This document shows positions 45,643-56,608 of a stretch of 64,000 nt of DNA, one piece after another. Made by a program: the position numbers and the translations under genes. Position 1 is the stretch's first letter, and every line of letters begins with the position of its first letter. The stretch comes from Mermis nigrescens (taxonomy: Eukaryota > Nematoda > Enoplea > Mermithida > Mermithidae), in NCBI GenBank assembly GCA_036768485.1, contig JAVLUZ010000627.1, forward strand, positions 552,955 through 616,954, in the 5' to 3' direction. The notes below the pieces were generated by a model. It was not told the DNA's origin, ran no database searches, and worked only from the letters and a program-made list of their open reading frames with translations.

Positions 45643-45803
45643 GTGAGTTAATTTCTGTAGTTAACGATGGAATGAAAGAATAATCGGAAAATTTGTAATT
45701 AAAATAAAATTAAAAATAAATAAACAAATAAAATAAAATAATAATAAATTAAACCGATCCGCCCCTCGGCCCAAAAGCTGAGATTGTGTGTAATGTTTAC
45801 CAC

Positions 45804-46583
45804 TAGTGATGAAACGGATCCTCAATTTCAATTTATCCGGATCCGGATCCTAATTTTACAATTTCGGATCCGGATCCGGATCCTACTTCTACAACTTCCG
45901 GATCCAGATCCTATTTTCTACAATTTCCGGATCCGGGTCCGGAATCCGGATCCACGTTTACAAAACTTCCGGATCCGGATCCAATATGAATGATCCTAAA
46001 CTGTGCAACGCATTAATGTACTGTTGATATGCATTATCATCCTAAATTAAATATGTTCGCTATCATACTCGCCTATCTTTATCATTATAAACGTACCTCA
46101 TTTGTCATTATCATTATCCCTCGCTATCATCATTATAATTGATTGTAATGAAACGATTTTAAATAAAAACGGTTATCTTCTGACACGTTAATAAAACCGT
46201 GGAGTGTGACAATTTGTAGTGAGTCGGGTGGACATTTTAAATGAAGCGAAATATTTCAAGTCACGTAGCCGTTTTTGGGCAATAATGGCTCGTGGCGCCT
46301 GTCGGCTTTAGTTAAAACAGATAGTAAAACAAATTCTATTGTCAAAGTTGAGCAATGCACGAATCGAGCTTAAGTGTACTGTCAATCAAATTCGCCTCAT
46401 TTATATGCACGCGCAGAATAAATTGTTGCGTCGCTTAACTTCGGATCCGGATCCGGGTACTTAAAATTCAAAGTTCCGGATCCGGATCCGGGTAGTTAAA
46501 ATTCAAACTTCCGGATCCGGATCCGGATTCTGAAAACATCCGGATAATACCGGATCCGGATCCGGGTACCCGTTTCATCACTA
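45804..46583. mobile_element. Family G hAT-type element with GGATCCGGATCC subterminal arrays
   Basis: The ends are TAGTGATGAAACGGATCC and GGGTACCCGTTTCATCACTA, flanked by the perfect 8-bp duplication TTTACCAC (45,796-45,803 and 46,584-46,591). Just inside both ends lie arrays of CCGGATCCGGATCC (to about 45,990 and from about 46,441). The middle 450 bp is AT-rich and non-coding. The TAGTG start with 8-bp duplication is typical of hAT. It is itself inserted in a family E-like repeat. Confidence 0.93.
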
Positions 46584-47225
46584 TTTACCACCTCCGATTT
46601 TACTCCAAAAATTTGTTTTCTAAGCGATTTTTAAGACATTTTTGGCCCAAAAGAGATAGCTTATGTACAAAAAAACGGCTGACTTCACAACAACCCTCCC
46701 AAAGTCGGTCACTTCTTACCTGGAAAATTTGACGTCATTTATTCCTCGCCCATTCGTTTCCTAGCTCGAAATTTTGAATGACGGTTGTGGGCAAATTTTA
46801 GAAACCCTTAAACGTTTTGCTAAAAATGGTAAAAAAAGCATAAAACGGCAAAAAACACCTAAAAATTGCCAAAAAGGCTCTTTTTGCCAAAAAATTTAGA
46901 AAGTCGGAAATTTCTGACATGGCGAGATTTGGAGATTGACCGACTTTGGGAAATGGATCCCCATACTCCGATTACACGTAAGCTCTCCCTGACTTTTGGC
47001 GAAAACTTGCTTTTTAATGTTTTTTTTATCAAAGTTTTTTTTTGGCCAAAATATCTCTCAAAATTTTTTATACCTCCTGTTATAAGTATGCGAAAATTAG
47101 GAAATTAAAAATTGAAATAAAAAATGGAAAAAATAAAAAAAATAAAAAAGTAAAAAAAATAAAAATAAAAAATGGATTTTTTAAATTAATCATTTTATTT
47201 TGTAATTTGTTTTTTTTGCGATCAG
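46584..47225 (+). other. Arl8: Arl8 intron 3, distal part
   Basis: A family E-like repeat continues to about 46,983 (ends GATTACACGTAAGC). After that AT-rich sequence and a T-rich tract lead to the exon 4 acceptor. Confidence 0.45.
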
Positions 47226-47387
47226 TTATATGGTGGACGCGGCCGACCACGAAAAATTGGACGCTTCCCGCAACGAATTGCAGCAGTTGTTGGACAAACC
47301 GCAGTTGGAGGGCATTCCGGTCCTGGTTTTGGGCAACAAAAAGGACCTCAGCAACGCTTTAGATGAAAAGCAAATGATCGAACGATT
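47226..47387 (+). CDS. Arl8: Arl8 exon 4 (G4 motif)
   Basis: It completes Val, then encodes [40 protein letters not shown] and [13 protein letters not shown] plus two bases of Leu. NKKD is the guanine-specificity G4 motif (NKRD in human). The acceptor is TTTTTTTGCGATCAG; the donor is ATT|GTAAAT. Confidence 0.97.
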
Positions 47388-47470
47388 GTAAATCGATCTA
47401 TTTTTCAATTAAATTAAATAATTGGGCTTTAAATTAATTTCTATTAAATCTTTTAAATTTCTATTTTTAG

Positions 47471-47541
47471 GAACCTGTCGTCCATTCAGAACAGAGAAAT
47501 TTGTTGCTATTCGATATCGTGCAAAGAGAAGGATAATATAG
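47471..47541 (+). CDS. Arl8: Arl8 exon 5 (G5 motif)
   Basis: It completes Leu, then encodes NLSSIQNREICCYSISCKEK and DNI plus one base of Asp. SCKEK is the G5 motif. The acceptor is TATTTTTAG; the donor is ATAG|GTTAAC. The preceding intron is only 83 bp. Confidence 0.97.
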
Positions 47542-48689
47542 GTTAACTACTGTATTTGTTTTTTGTGCAATAAACTAATATAATAATAATTATTATTTGA
47601 TTGTAAAAATAAAAATTTTGGCTTTTTTTAATTAAAGAAAAATTTTGTGGCATTTTTTAAATTTTGGTTTGGGCATCAAAACTTTTTTAAATTGAATTTT
47701 TTCAAAAAAGGGCAAATTTTGGCGTTTTTCAAATCAAGTTAGGTGATAAAGGCGAATTCTGAGTTTTTTTTAAAAAATTTGGTTTAAAATCTTGCATTTT
47801 TTAAATTTACAGTGGTTGGTCGCCATGAAAGATGACGCGCTATCACCCTCAGAATTATAATGGATGGTGCGTCGCGAGCGCCGCATTTCGTCTATCATGC
47901 GCTATTATCTCTTTTTTATTATTATACGCCATTAATCTGTATCAACCCGTTAATCTAGCGATGCGGACGGCGCAATTTAGCTTTTAATAGCGCCAACAAG
48001 AAGGAAGCGCGCACGCGGATCAATGTTGCCAGGTCCCAAAATTCAGATTCTCCTGCACAGAGGTAAGAATTGGGGAAAAATTCTCCTGCAATTCTCCTGA
48101 AAAATATTTTGATTCTCCTGAAAATTCTCCTGGCTTATATTTTGCAGGAAAGGTTGTACAGCAGATCTACAATTGTAGTGTACACATGCATATCAAGCAT
48201 GCTTAGGCCAATTTACCTTGGTTCACCTAACTATTTTATTCTGATCTCTTGCCTGTTAATCCTAAGGACACTCAAGGCTAAATAATGAACATTAATTCTC
48301 TCCACAAAAAGCTCATGGAGCATATCTGCATTATACAGGCAGATGCAAAAATAATGGAAGACTAATGCTGCACCTACAAATGTATAACATTTTATTCAAC
48401 ATCAACAGCTGACAAACATTCAATAACAGATTCCTGATCTTCATCAGGATATACTGCTCAAGGGCCTAAGCTAAAGAGGTCGCATTGTTTACAATACACA
48501 TTATTCGAAAAAACAGTTTCTGTGCTTAAAACAGTGACCGTCAATTTTCAGTTGCACTTACATCATCAAAAATTTCTGGAAAGAGCCCTGTTTGCAATGT
48601 CTTTTGAAAAAATAAATAATACTTTATTACTAATTGTATGTACTTCAGTAGCAAGCAAATCCTTACGTTTTGAAATATATCAAAAAATG

Positions 48690-49735
48690 TTTATAGGCGC
48701 TTTGCAAACACCGTTTTTTTTTCCCAGCGATTTGGTTGACATTATAGACCAAACCCAAAATTTTTTCCACTTTTTTCCACATTTTTTGGGAGGTCTGAAA
48801 ACGTTCAAAAATAGAGCGCCTGTGTTGAAAAATCAGTGTTTTTACGTGGAAAATTTTATGTACACATGCAATAGCAGTGTTTGATGCACTTTTTGTATAA
48901 AAATTTCACGCTCTACAAGAATATCATGATCAGTAACGTTATTTATGTTGAAACTTAATTTCCTTCCTTCAGTAAAGCATTTTAGCTAATTCTGAAGTCG
49001 TTTTTGACATTTAAAATTATATTTTATCAAATGGCGCGAAGCGCTAGAAAATTTTGAAATTTTAGCTCAAAAACTGTGCAGAAGGTAAGGATTTTCAATC
49101 GTAGTGGAGTTCTAGGACCAGATTATCGATAAAAATGCTGCTATTGAGCTGGCGCCGGCTCAAACATCAATAACAAGTAAGAATTAAATCGCAAAATTTT
49201 TGTAGTTTCACCTCTCTGAAACGCATTTTTGCATTAAAAAAACTAACTGAATCCGTGCAGAAGATAAGGATTTTCAATCGTAGTAAAGTTCTAGATCAAA
49301 TTTTCGATAAAAATGCTGCAGTTGACGCGGCGCGGCTCAAATATTAAAAACAAAAAAGAATTAACTCAATTCGGCGCGAAGCGCCGAAAAATTTTTGTAG
49401 TTTTACTTCTCTAAAACGCATTTTTGCATTACAAAAACTAACCGAATCCGTGCAGAAGATAAGGATTTTCAATCGTAGTGAAGTTCTAGACCAGATTGTC
49501 GATAAAAATGCTGCAATTGGCGCGGCGCCGGCTTAAGGATTACTAATAAGTAAGAATTTAATCAATATGGCGCGAAGCGCCGAAAAATTTTTGAAGTTTT
49601 AACTCTCAAAACGCATTTTTAACATTACAAAAAGTTTCCACAAATGCCAACCAAGCCCAAAATTTTTTCCATTTCCCAAAATTTTGGTTGACAAATAGAC
49701 CAAAAAGTGAAAACGGTGTTTGCAAACGTCTATGA
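48690..49735. repeat. Inverted-repeat unit inside family J
   Basis: Left TATAGGCGCTTTGCAAACACCG is matched in inverse by CGGTGTTTGCAAACGTCTATGA, and both are followed inward by similar CCAAAATTTTTTCCA blocks. The LINE at 49,736 inserted exactly at its right end. Confidence 0.6.
49070..49620 (+). repeat. Three tandem units of a 180-195-bp repeat
   Basis: GTGCAGAAGRTAAGGATTTT starts at 49,076, 49,255 and 49,450. The units carry the hairpin 13-mer perfectly at 49,373-49,385 and 49,569-49,581. Two inverted units of the same repeat lie at about 30,860-31,130. Confidence 0.8.
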
Positions 49736-51469
49736 CTTACTTGACTTGACTTAAACACCATAAGCTTCAATGACGCTGGTAGGGCAACGCACCGTCGAGC
49801 TGTGGCGGCCAAAGGCAGTGTATCACGGATTACAGCACGCCATTGATCGCGGTTCAGGGCTGCTTGTTGGGCATCAATGATTGAGAAGTGGAGCGGCTGA
49901 ACATCTTGTGCCACTTGTGTCAACCATGTTTTCTTAGGGGCGTCTCGGAGATTTTCCACCTCGTGGGCCGCTTGGAGTTAATTAACTGATAGGGTAGTCG
50001 GGTGTTGTTCATGCGGCAGACATGTCCAAACCACCTGAGCCGCTGTCGCTTTAAGTAGAGTTCTAATACTGGTTTGGTTTTTGCATTACATCTTGCAGCA
50101 CAGTTTCATTCTCCCATCGGTCTCGTAGATTTATGTGCAAAATGCTGTAAAGACATCGAAGTTGAAAAACGTTCTAATATGTGCATACGCTTTTAAGCAG
50201 AGTCCACGACTCAGAGCCGTACATCAAAATTGTCCGGATGGAAGCATAAAAATTCTCATTTTTGTTGTGATGGTAACGTCTTTTGGTTCCACAAACACTT
50301 TTAGTGAAGTGAATGCTGACATGGCATTCCCAATGTGGTTTCTGATGTCGCTAGTTGCTACTATTCGTCCAACTATCGATAACCGATCCCAAATATTTAA
50401 ATGCATCCACCCTTTCGATTGGTTTGCCATCAAGTTGTAATATGGCCGGTTGTGTGCCCGTGAGAATAAATTTAGTTTTTTCGCTGTTTATTGTCAGGCC
50501 GAGTTTGTTGGCATTCACTTGTAACGCATTCAAGGTATTTTGTGCGGCTTGAGCTGTTTCGGCAAAAATACAATGTCGTCGACGTATACTAAATCAGTAG
50601 AGAGACAAATTAGCTCCGACTTGTACACCTGGCATGTCGTCGAAAGCTTTTCTGAGAATCCAGTCCATAGTCACGTTGAACAACATAGGCGAAATAATGC
50701 ATCCCTGTTTAACGCCAGTGGTAATTGAGAATGGTGAGGACACATTTCCCAAATATTTTGCCCTGCTCATTCCACCGTCGTAGAAGGCCTTGAGAATACT
50801 AAGTGTGGCATGCGGGATTGATTCATTTTTGAGGGCGCACCATAAGGACGAATGGTCTATGCTATCGAATGCGCATGCAAAATCCACAAATACCAAGAAT
50901 GTGTCCTTTTTACAGCGTAGGCGCGATTCGGTTAGTTGCCTAAGTGTGAATATTTGGTCGGTGCAACCTCTTCCAGGCCTGAAACCAGCCTGCTCTTCCC
51001 TGCAGTTAGTTTCTCTAACAATGAGTAGTCTGGATCGGATTGTAGAGGTCAGAAGTTTTCCCGATGTTGCTAACAGGCTTATTCCTCTATAGTTTTTGCA
51101 GGTAGCTGGGTCTCCCTTTTTGTGAATTGGTACGATAATTGAGTCCTTAAAGTCTTGAGGCACTGTGCCTTTGTTCCAGATGGTCGAGTATACGCCTTTT
51201 AGTTGTTTGACTATTGCCTCTCCTCCAGCTTTTAAAGCTTCAGCAGGGATGTTGTCCACACCTGGAGCCTTCCGGTTCTTGAGTCTTTTTATTGATATTC
51301 TGATTTCCTCTTCAGTTGGAGGATGATCATTAATTGTGCTTTGAAAATTTCAGATCCACGTTCTCCATCAGCCTTTTGTCTAGGCTTGTGGGGTGTGGGC
51401 GGTTAAGCAATTGGCTAAAATGTTCTTTCCATCTATCCAGTTTACCCGTTAGTGATTTGATGGGGTTGC
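49736..51469 (-). pseudogene. 5'-truncated second LINE (reverse transcriptase)
   Basis: A 13-bp direct repeat CAAACGTCTATGA at 49,723-49,735 and 51,470-51,482 flanks it. On the minus strand it reads IPAEALKAGGEAIVKQLKGV, CKNYRGISLLATSGK, EEQAGFRPGRGCTDQIFTLR, FVDFACAFDSIDHSSLW and TGVKQGCIISPMLF (51,259-50,594). In a shifted frame DLVYVDDIVFL carries the YVDD catalytic motif, and the thumb region DAFKYLGSVID lies at 50,420-50,380. The 3' end is a short TCAAG-repeat tail. It differs from the 24.4-kb LINE. It fits RTE- or CR1-like elements, but the clade is not certain. Frameshifts and stops make it inactive. Confidence 0.88.
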
Positions 51470-52432
51470 CAAACGTCTATGAAACTGATAAAAACAATTA
51501 GACGGTGTGTAAAGCTATGTATTTCTGCACTTTGTGATATTAAGTGAATAAATAAATGAATGAATGAATGATTTACTACGGAAGCACGAAACTTATTTGG
51601 ATATAGTTATAACTTAACACTTAGGTCTTAACTATGAACGAAATAAAGTCTTAATGTGAAGCAACTAACTAACTACAGTAAGTACAGCAAGGAGGTTAAT
51701 GTATGATAATCATTATAACTTGGTGTTTAAGTTTTGAAAATTCTCCTGAATTCTCCTAGATTTTCAGGATTCTCCTGAATTCTCCTGACATTTTAAAATT
51801 CTCCTGCATTCTCCTGCATGTTTACAACTTCTCCTGAAAAGCCCATTCTCCTGCTCCTGCTCCTGAAAATTTTAGATTCTCCTGGGCAACCCTGACGCGG
51901 ATTCGGGAAGCGCGCACGTGAATGTCGTTCTGTATTTATGCGAGCCAACATTAAAATCAATATTTTTGCAAGCCGAGCACTGTTTATTAATTATTATTTA
52001 TATAATAAGTCATCTAAAAAACTTCAATAGCATTTTTAGAGGTTTTTTTATAAATCAATCCGAAAATGTTTAAAAACTCCTCAATCAGTGCTGCGTACAT
52101 CGCTCTGCATTGCGTACCTCTCTGCAAAATTCTTCATCGTCCGTCGGCAGCGTGCAAAAATATTGATTTTAATGTTGGCTCGCCTAAATATAGAACGACA
52201 TTCACGTGCGCGCTTCAGCTTTCACGCGTGCGCTTTTTCTTGTTTGCGCTATTAATAGCCAAATTGCGTCGTTCGCATCGCCAGATTAACGGGATGATAC
52301 AGATTAATGGCGTATAATAATAAAAAAGAGATAATAGCGCATGATTGACGAAACGCGGCGCTCGCGACGCACCAACTATTATAATTCTGAGGGTGATAGC
52401 GCGTCACCTTTCATGGCGACAACTGTAAATTT

Positions 52433-52789
52433 GATTGAAAAGCTACAATTATGATCATTTTTTCATTAGACTTCGCGTAAAAACGCGTATTTTAGCTTTT
52501 TCTATCATTAAGCTTGGTTAAAGAACGAAAATTTTAGTCATTACTAAAGCCTGGCCGAAAAGCAAAAATTTTTCATTCGATTCAAATTCAGTTGAAAAAT
52601 TAAAAATCTAATTTCGTTTAAAAACGAGAATTTCGGCTTTTTGTATTAAAATTTAGTTAAAACGGAGAATTTTGGCATTTTTTAAATTAAATTTGGTTGG
52701 AAAACGAAGATTTGGGCCTATCCTGAATTAAATTAATTTTAAATGGTTGAAAAGAGTAAATTTTGGCATTTTTAATCGAAGATTGATGG
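52433..52789 (+). other. Arl8: Arl8 intron 5, AT-rich
   Basis: Several loosely repeated blocks of the form TTTGGTTGAAAAACGAAAATTT suggest an eroded tandem repeat continuing the style of 47,620-47,800. Nothing else is seen. Confidence 0.4.
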
Positions 52790-52839
52790 GTCGGCTCAAA
52801 ACCTGGGCGTGAGGAGGATGGGGGTTAGGGGGTATGCAC

Positions 52840-53101
52840 CATACGTGGGCAGCAAGAAAATTCTGGGTGCAAGATTTTTTTGAAGGTCGAAAAATGGCCT
52901 TAAAAATGGTGGTATGGCGATAAAAACACTATTTTTTGACGTTTTTCATCAAGCACTATTTATTGGCATCAAAAAATTGCGAAAAAAACGGAAAAAATTT
53001 TCAAAAATTGAATTCTGGGGGGTATTTTGATTTCTGGGGGGGGGGGTATTCTTGTTTTCGGGGGGTGCATACCCTCCTAACTCCCCCCACGCCCAGGTAT
53101 G
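52840..53101. mobile_element. Inner family B MITE, first of a tandem pair
   Basis: The element runs from CATACGTGGGCAGCAAG to GCCCAGGTATG, flanked by GTATGCAC on both sides (52,832-52,839 and 53,102-53,109). Confidence 0.93.
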
Positions 53102-53109
53102 GTATGCAC

Positions 53110-53367
53110 CATACGTGGGCAGCAAGAAAATTCTGGGGGGGGGTAAGATTTTTTTGAAGGTCAAAAAATGGCCTTAAAAATGGTGGTATGGCGATAAAAA
53201 CACCATTTTTCGACGTTTCTCATCAAGCACTATCCATTGGCATCAAAAATTACGAAAAAAAACGAAAAAATTTTCAAAAATTGAATTCTGGGGAGGGTAC
53301 TTTGATTTCTGGGGGGTATTAGGTTTCTGGGGGAGCGTACCCCCCGAACCCCCCACGCCCAGGTATG
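53110..53367. mobile_element. Inner family B MITE, second of a tandem pair
   Basis: The element runs from CATACGTGGGCAGCAAG to GCCCAGGTATG, flanked by GTATGCAC and GTATGTAC (7 of 8). It shares the middle octamer with the preceding copy. Confidence 0.92.
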
Positions 53368-53542
53368 GTATGTACCCCTCCTCCGAGAAAGCTCTTCTTT
53401 TTTGCTGCAATTTTTTGATGCCAATAGATAGTGCTCGATGGGAAACGTTGAGAAATGGTGTTTTTTCGCTAAAACCACCATTTTTTGACCTTTCAAAAAA
53501 CTTACCCCCCCAGAATTTGGTGCCGCCTCCAATGGTCGGCTC

Positions 53543-54624
53543 TAAAAGTCTTGTTAACTGCTGACTTAATAGATATTATAAATCAGTTATTCTAATTTTT
53601 GATTAATTATTCTATTCTAATAATTTAAAAAATTAATTAAATAACGTTATAATTTATTTTTATTTTTCATTAAATTCATTAATTGATTACTCAGACTTTA
53701 AGGTAATCGTAAAACGATTTTGAGGGTCTAACAATCGAATTTAACGATTTTTTTTGCCGTGTCGACGTTGGTCAAATTTTCTTTTTAGATTAATACGTCG
53801 AATGAATGATAGAATAAACTATTAAGTGTAGGCTACAATTTTCAAATTAATGAGAGGCCTTTTCGGTTCGATAAAATTAAAAAGATTCGGCGAGAAACCA
53901 AAAATAATAATAAAAAGCACAGTACCGTGTTCATAGCGAAGTAAGTTACTTATGTATTTATAAATTTGGAAGCCAAAACGCAAATTTAGCGGCTTATTGA
54001 GTAGTCGACTAAATATTTATTAGTATGTAACTATTATTAATTAATTTTTTATTATTTTAATTTTTTAATTAATTGCAATATGCTGCTTACTTTAAATTTA
54101 AAATTGGCTCGTTTTATTAAAAATTGAGAGATTGGACAGCTGTTATAACCCATAATTTACCTATTTTTCTTACGAAATAAATAATATTTTTTTTATAAAT
54201 CCAATTAATTATTCGACTTACTCAATTTTGAAAAAAAAAGTATTATTTTTGACTAGAACGGTAAATCGATTTCAGTTGGCCTTCTTTGCATCAAAATCGG
54301 AATGAAAAATAATTCACTTCCTAAACAGGGAAGCAAAAAAGAAATGACCCGTACATAACTCTGTAACCTAATGAATTTGAGTGTAGAGTTCTTTTCCTCA
54401 TTATTTATTGTCATTTTAAATGAGTGAAAGGGGCGTTATTCCGTCTTACTGTAATTAATTATTTAGCAATTAATTTAATTATTAAATATTTATTATATTT
54501 TACGCATTTCGTACGCCCTACTCGATTGGTTTAGAAATAATTATATTGGGTCAAATCATTACCGACTCGACCCAATCCCTAAAGTAATTTTAGTGTAAAC
54601 AAAACCTGTTTGTTAATCATGCAG
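53543..54624 (+). other. Arl8: Arl8 intron 5, distal part
   Basis: AT-rich, apparently unique. No repeat or coding feature is supported. GTGTAAA at about 54,592 begins the heptamer cluster around the last exon. Confidence 0.45.
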
Positions 54625-54677
54625 ACATTACGCTGCAATGGCTGATACAACATTCGAAGTCGGGTTCTAATCGATGA
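54625..54677 (+). CDS. Arl8: Arl8 exon 6 (C-terminus)
   Basis: It completes Asp and encodes ITLQWLIQHSKSGSNR, then TGA at 54,675-54,677. The conserved DITLQWLIQHSKS helix is followed by a short divergent tail (human ends RRS). The acceptor is TGTTAATCATGCAG. Its phase matches the donor at 47,541. Confidence 0.95.
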
Positions 54678-55267
54678 TTCTAAAGTAGTGTAAACCATGG
54701 GGCGCGCTTTTTAAATCACCAACTTGCGTAAACTGATTTGTCTCGTTTACATTTTTTATCTCGTACGTTTGCGATTACTGTAAAGGACTGCGTTTAGGGA
54801 TTATTGGCTTCATCTTTTTTTCTCGAACTTTCTAGTGTTATGTTGTGTAAACTGGTCCAAAGTCAGAAATTTACACGTATGGCTAGTGTTTTGCTCGATC
54901 TATATTTTTGATTAAACGAAATTTAGCGCGACACTGGCTAAAAGTGTAAAGTAAATGCAATTGTAATCCAGGGTCGCTATATTTTCCACCGAATCCGATT
55001 TCGTTTATCAATTTTAAATGGTCGCCGTAGGTCCGTGTTGAGTCTACATGATTATTGGCTACACATCGTTTTATTTATGCTGATCGCGTCTACGTATTGC
55101 CAATGTATGGGCTTTGTATCCTTATGTGTTGTACGATATATTTCGCGTTATTTCGTGTCGTGGTGCGACGTGTAATCAATTTTTGTTTCGGCTGAAATTT
55201 CCTTGGTGTAACTCGATTGTTAGCCAGTTTCTTAGTCGAACTTTTATTTGTATACGTTGATTTTCTC

Positions 55268-55273
55268 AATAAA
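55268..55273 (+). promoter_or_regulatory. Arl8: Candidate Arl8 polyadenylation signal
   Basis: The first AATAAA after the stop, followed by a second overlapping one at 55,276. It implies a 3' UTR of about 600 bases, within which GTGTAAA/TTTACAC occurs near 54,690, 54,846, 54,870 and 54,948. Confidence 0.5.
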
Positions 55274-55777
55274 AAAATAAAGTTAATCGGCGCTAAATTC
55301 AACATATAGTTAGAAATAAAAAAATTAATCATACGGATGAAATAATGAACAGGTACCTACCTACTACGACTATAAACTCAACTTTATGCATTCGGACGGG
55401 TTTTTAGCCCTCGGCTTCAGCATAACTACTTATTAGCTCAGTCCAAAAACGGCTGAATCGCTCACTTCTCCGAATTGCTAATTTCTCAACAACAAAATAG
55501 CTTTGAAATGGCTGCTTTCCGGGCTCTTCGATTTTTTTGGAAAGATTATTCTGAAGGAAATAATAGGCAATCGCCCAGGAAGCGGATAGGATTAGTTGTT
55601 TAAGATTTAAACCAGCTCCAAATTTCCAAATTCATCGAACGATTTGCTTGTGTGAGTCCGGGAAGGGGCTTTTTGAATGCATAAAATAAAAATTTCCTGA
55701 TAAATTTCTGCATAAATTTTCCGGAGGTACGAAGTAGTTCAACATCCGGAACGAAAATTTTTCAGAGGGGTAGGTAG

Positions 55778-56608
55778 TAGTGTTGTAAAAGATATCTTTA
55801 CCTTTATCTTTTTAGCAAGATAAAGATAAAGATATCTTCATCTTGACGATTCTTTTCTTTATCTTTTGGAAAAATCACAGGCTATCTTTAACTTTTTGAT
55901 AGGAATTTATCTTGCAAAAAAGATAAAGTATGTACATAAGTTAGCACGTGATCCAAAATGCAGGTTTGACGTGAAAAACATTTAGACGCATTTAAGTTTT
56001 ATTGTAATACAAGAAAAGAAAAGAAAACTATTGTTTAAACCCTATAGCATGCGGCCCAAACTAATGCCTGTATATCAACCTAAGTAAGTGGGAGTGGTAC
56101 TGATCTAAGCGGGAGTACTACTACTACTACCCAAATTAATCTAAGTCCAAGCCTAGGGAACATAGAGAAGTTTAAAAAATCAATAACTGTTGCGACTAGG
56201 TATAATTTGTACAGGCGCACAGAGCAGGGTTTTGATGCTTGTGAAAAGAAAGAAGTGCGTGGGTCTGTCAGATACCGCGGGTAAAACCCCCGAACCTACA
56301 TTTATGTGCGCTTAATGCCTATCACCTCTTTGATCTCAGGTGTAAAAATTAGGGCATTTAGTTGGCTGCTTTACATCACACACTCTCGTTTATTGAACTT
56401 CAGAAACATCATTGTCCTGGGCCCAGACGACCATATTTACATATGTACACTTTACCTTTATCTTTATCTTTTGGTTCCTTTAGCTTGCAAATTATCATTA
56501 TCTTTATCTTTCTTAATTTTTTATCTTTATCTTTATCTTCTAGATTTTAAAATTTCAACTTTATCTTTATCTTTTATCTTGCAAAAATCCTTATCTTTTG
56601 CAACACTA
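55778..56608. mobile_element. Family I hAT-type element, copy 1, with AAGATAAAGATA subterminal arrays
   Basis: The ends are TAGTGTTGTAAAAGAT and ATCTTTTGCAACACTA, flanked by the perfect 8-bp duplication GTAGGTAG (55,770-55,777 and 56,609-56,616). Both subterminal regions are arrays of GATAAA/TTTATC. 831 bp; no transposase. Confidence 0.95.

Larger units (their letters stand above)
48021..51894. mobile_element. Family J hAT-type element, 3.9 kb, with ATTCTCCTG subterminal repeats
   Basis: The ends are CAATGTTGCCAGG and CCTGGGCAACCCTG, flanked by the perfect 8-bp duplication ACGCGGAT (48,013-48,020 and 51,895-51,902). ATTCTCCTG occurs five times in the first 120 bp and at least seven times in the last 160 bp, in the same orientation at both ends. 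The interior is not transposase. It holds a further inverted-repeat unit (about 48,690-49,735), a tandem repeat and a truncated LINE. Confidence 0.9.
47809..52426. mobile_element. Family K palindromic element, copy 3, split by the family J element
   Basis: The left arm (47,809-48,020, from ACAGTGGTTGGTCGCCATGA) and right arm (51,895-52,426, ending TCATGGCGACAACTGT) are inverted repeats of one another. They are separated only because a 3.9-kb element has inserted. The sequence AAATTT flanks both ends and could be the target duplication. Confidence 0.85.
52798..53534. mobile_element. Outer family B element carrying two further family B elements
   Basis: It is flanked by the perfect 8-bp duplication GTCGGCTC (52,790-52,797 and 53,535-53,542). 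It starts AAAACCTGGGCG and ends GCCGCCTCCAATG. The inner copies sit at its GTATGCAC motif. Confidence 0.88.
34657..55290 (+). other. Arl8: Arl8 gene span (six coding exons, five introns)
   Basis: The six exons listed separately join in phase to give 187 residues, one more than vertebrate ARL8. Introns are 34,843-37,797, 37,879-45,568, 45,643-47,225, 47,388-47,470 and 47,542-54,624. All use GT-AG. Possible 5' UTR sequence begins after the acceptor TATTTTTAG at 34,656. The polyadenylation signal is at 55,268. Arl8 recruits kinesin and HOPS effectors to lysosomes (family knowledge). The introns are mostly transposons, giving a span more than 35 times the coding length. Confidence 0.93.
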
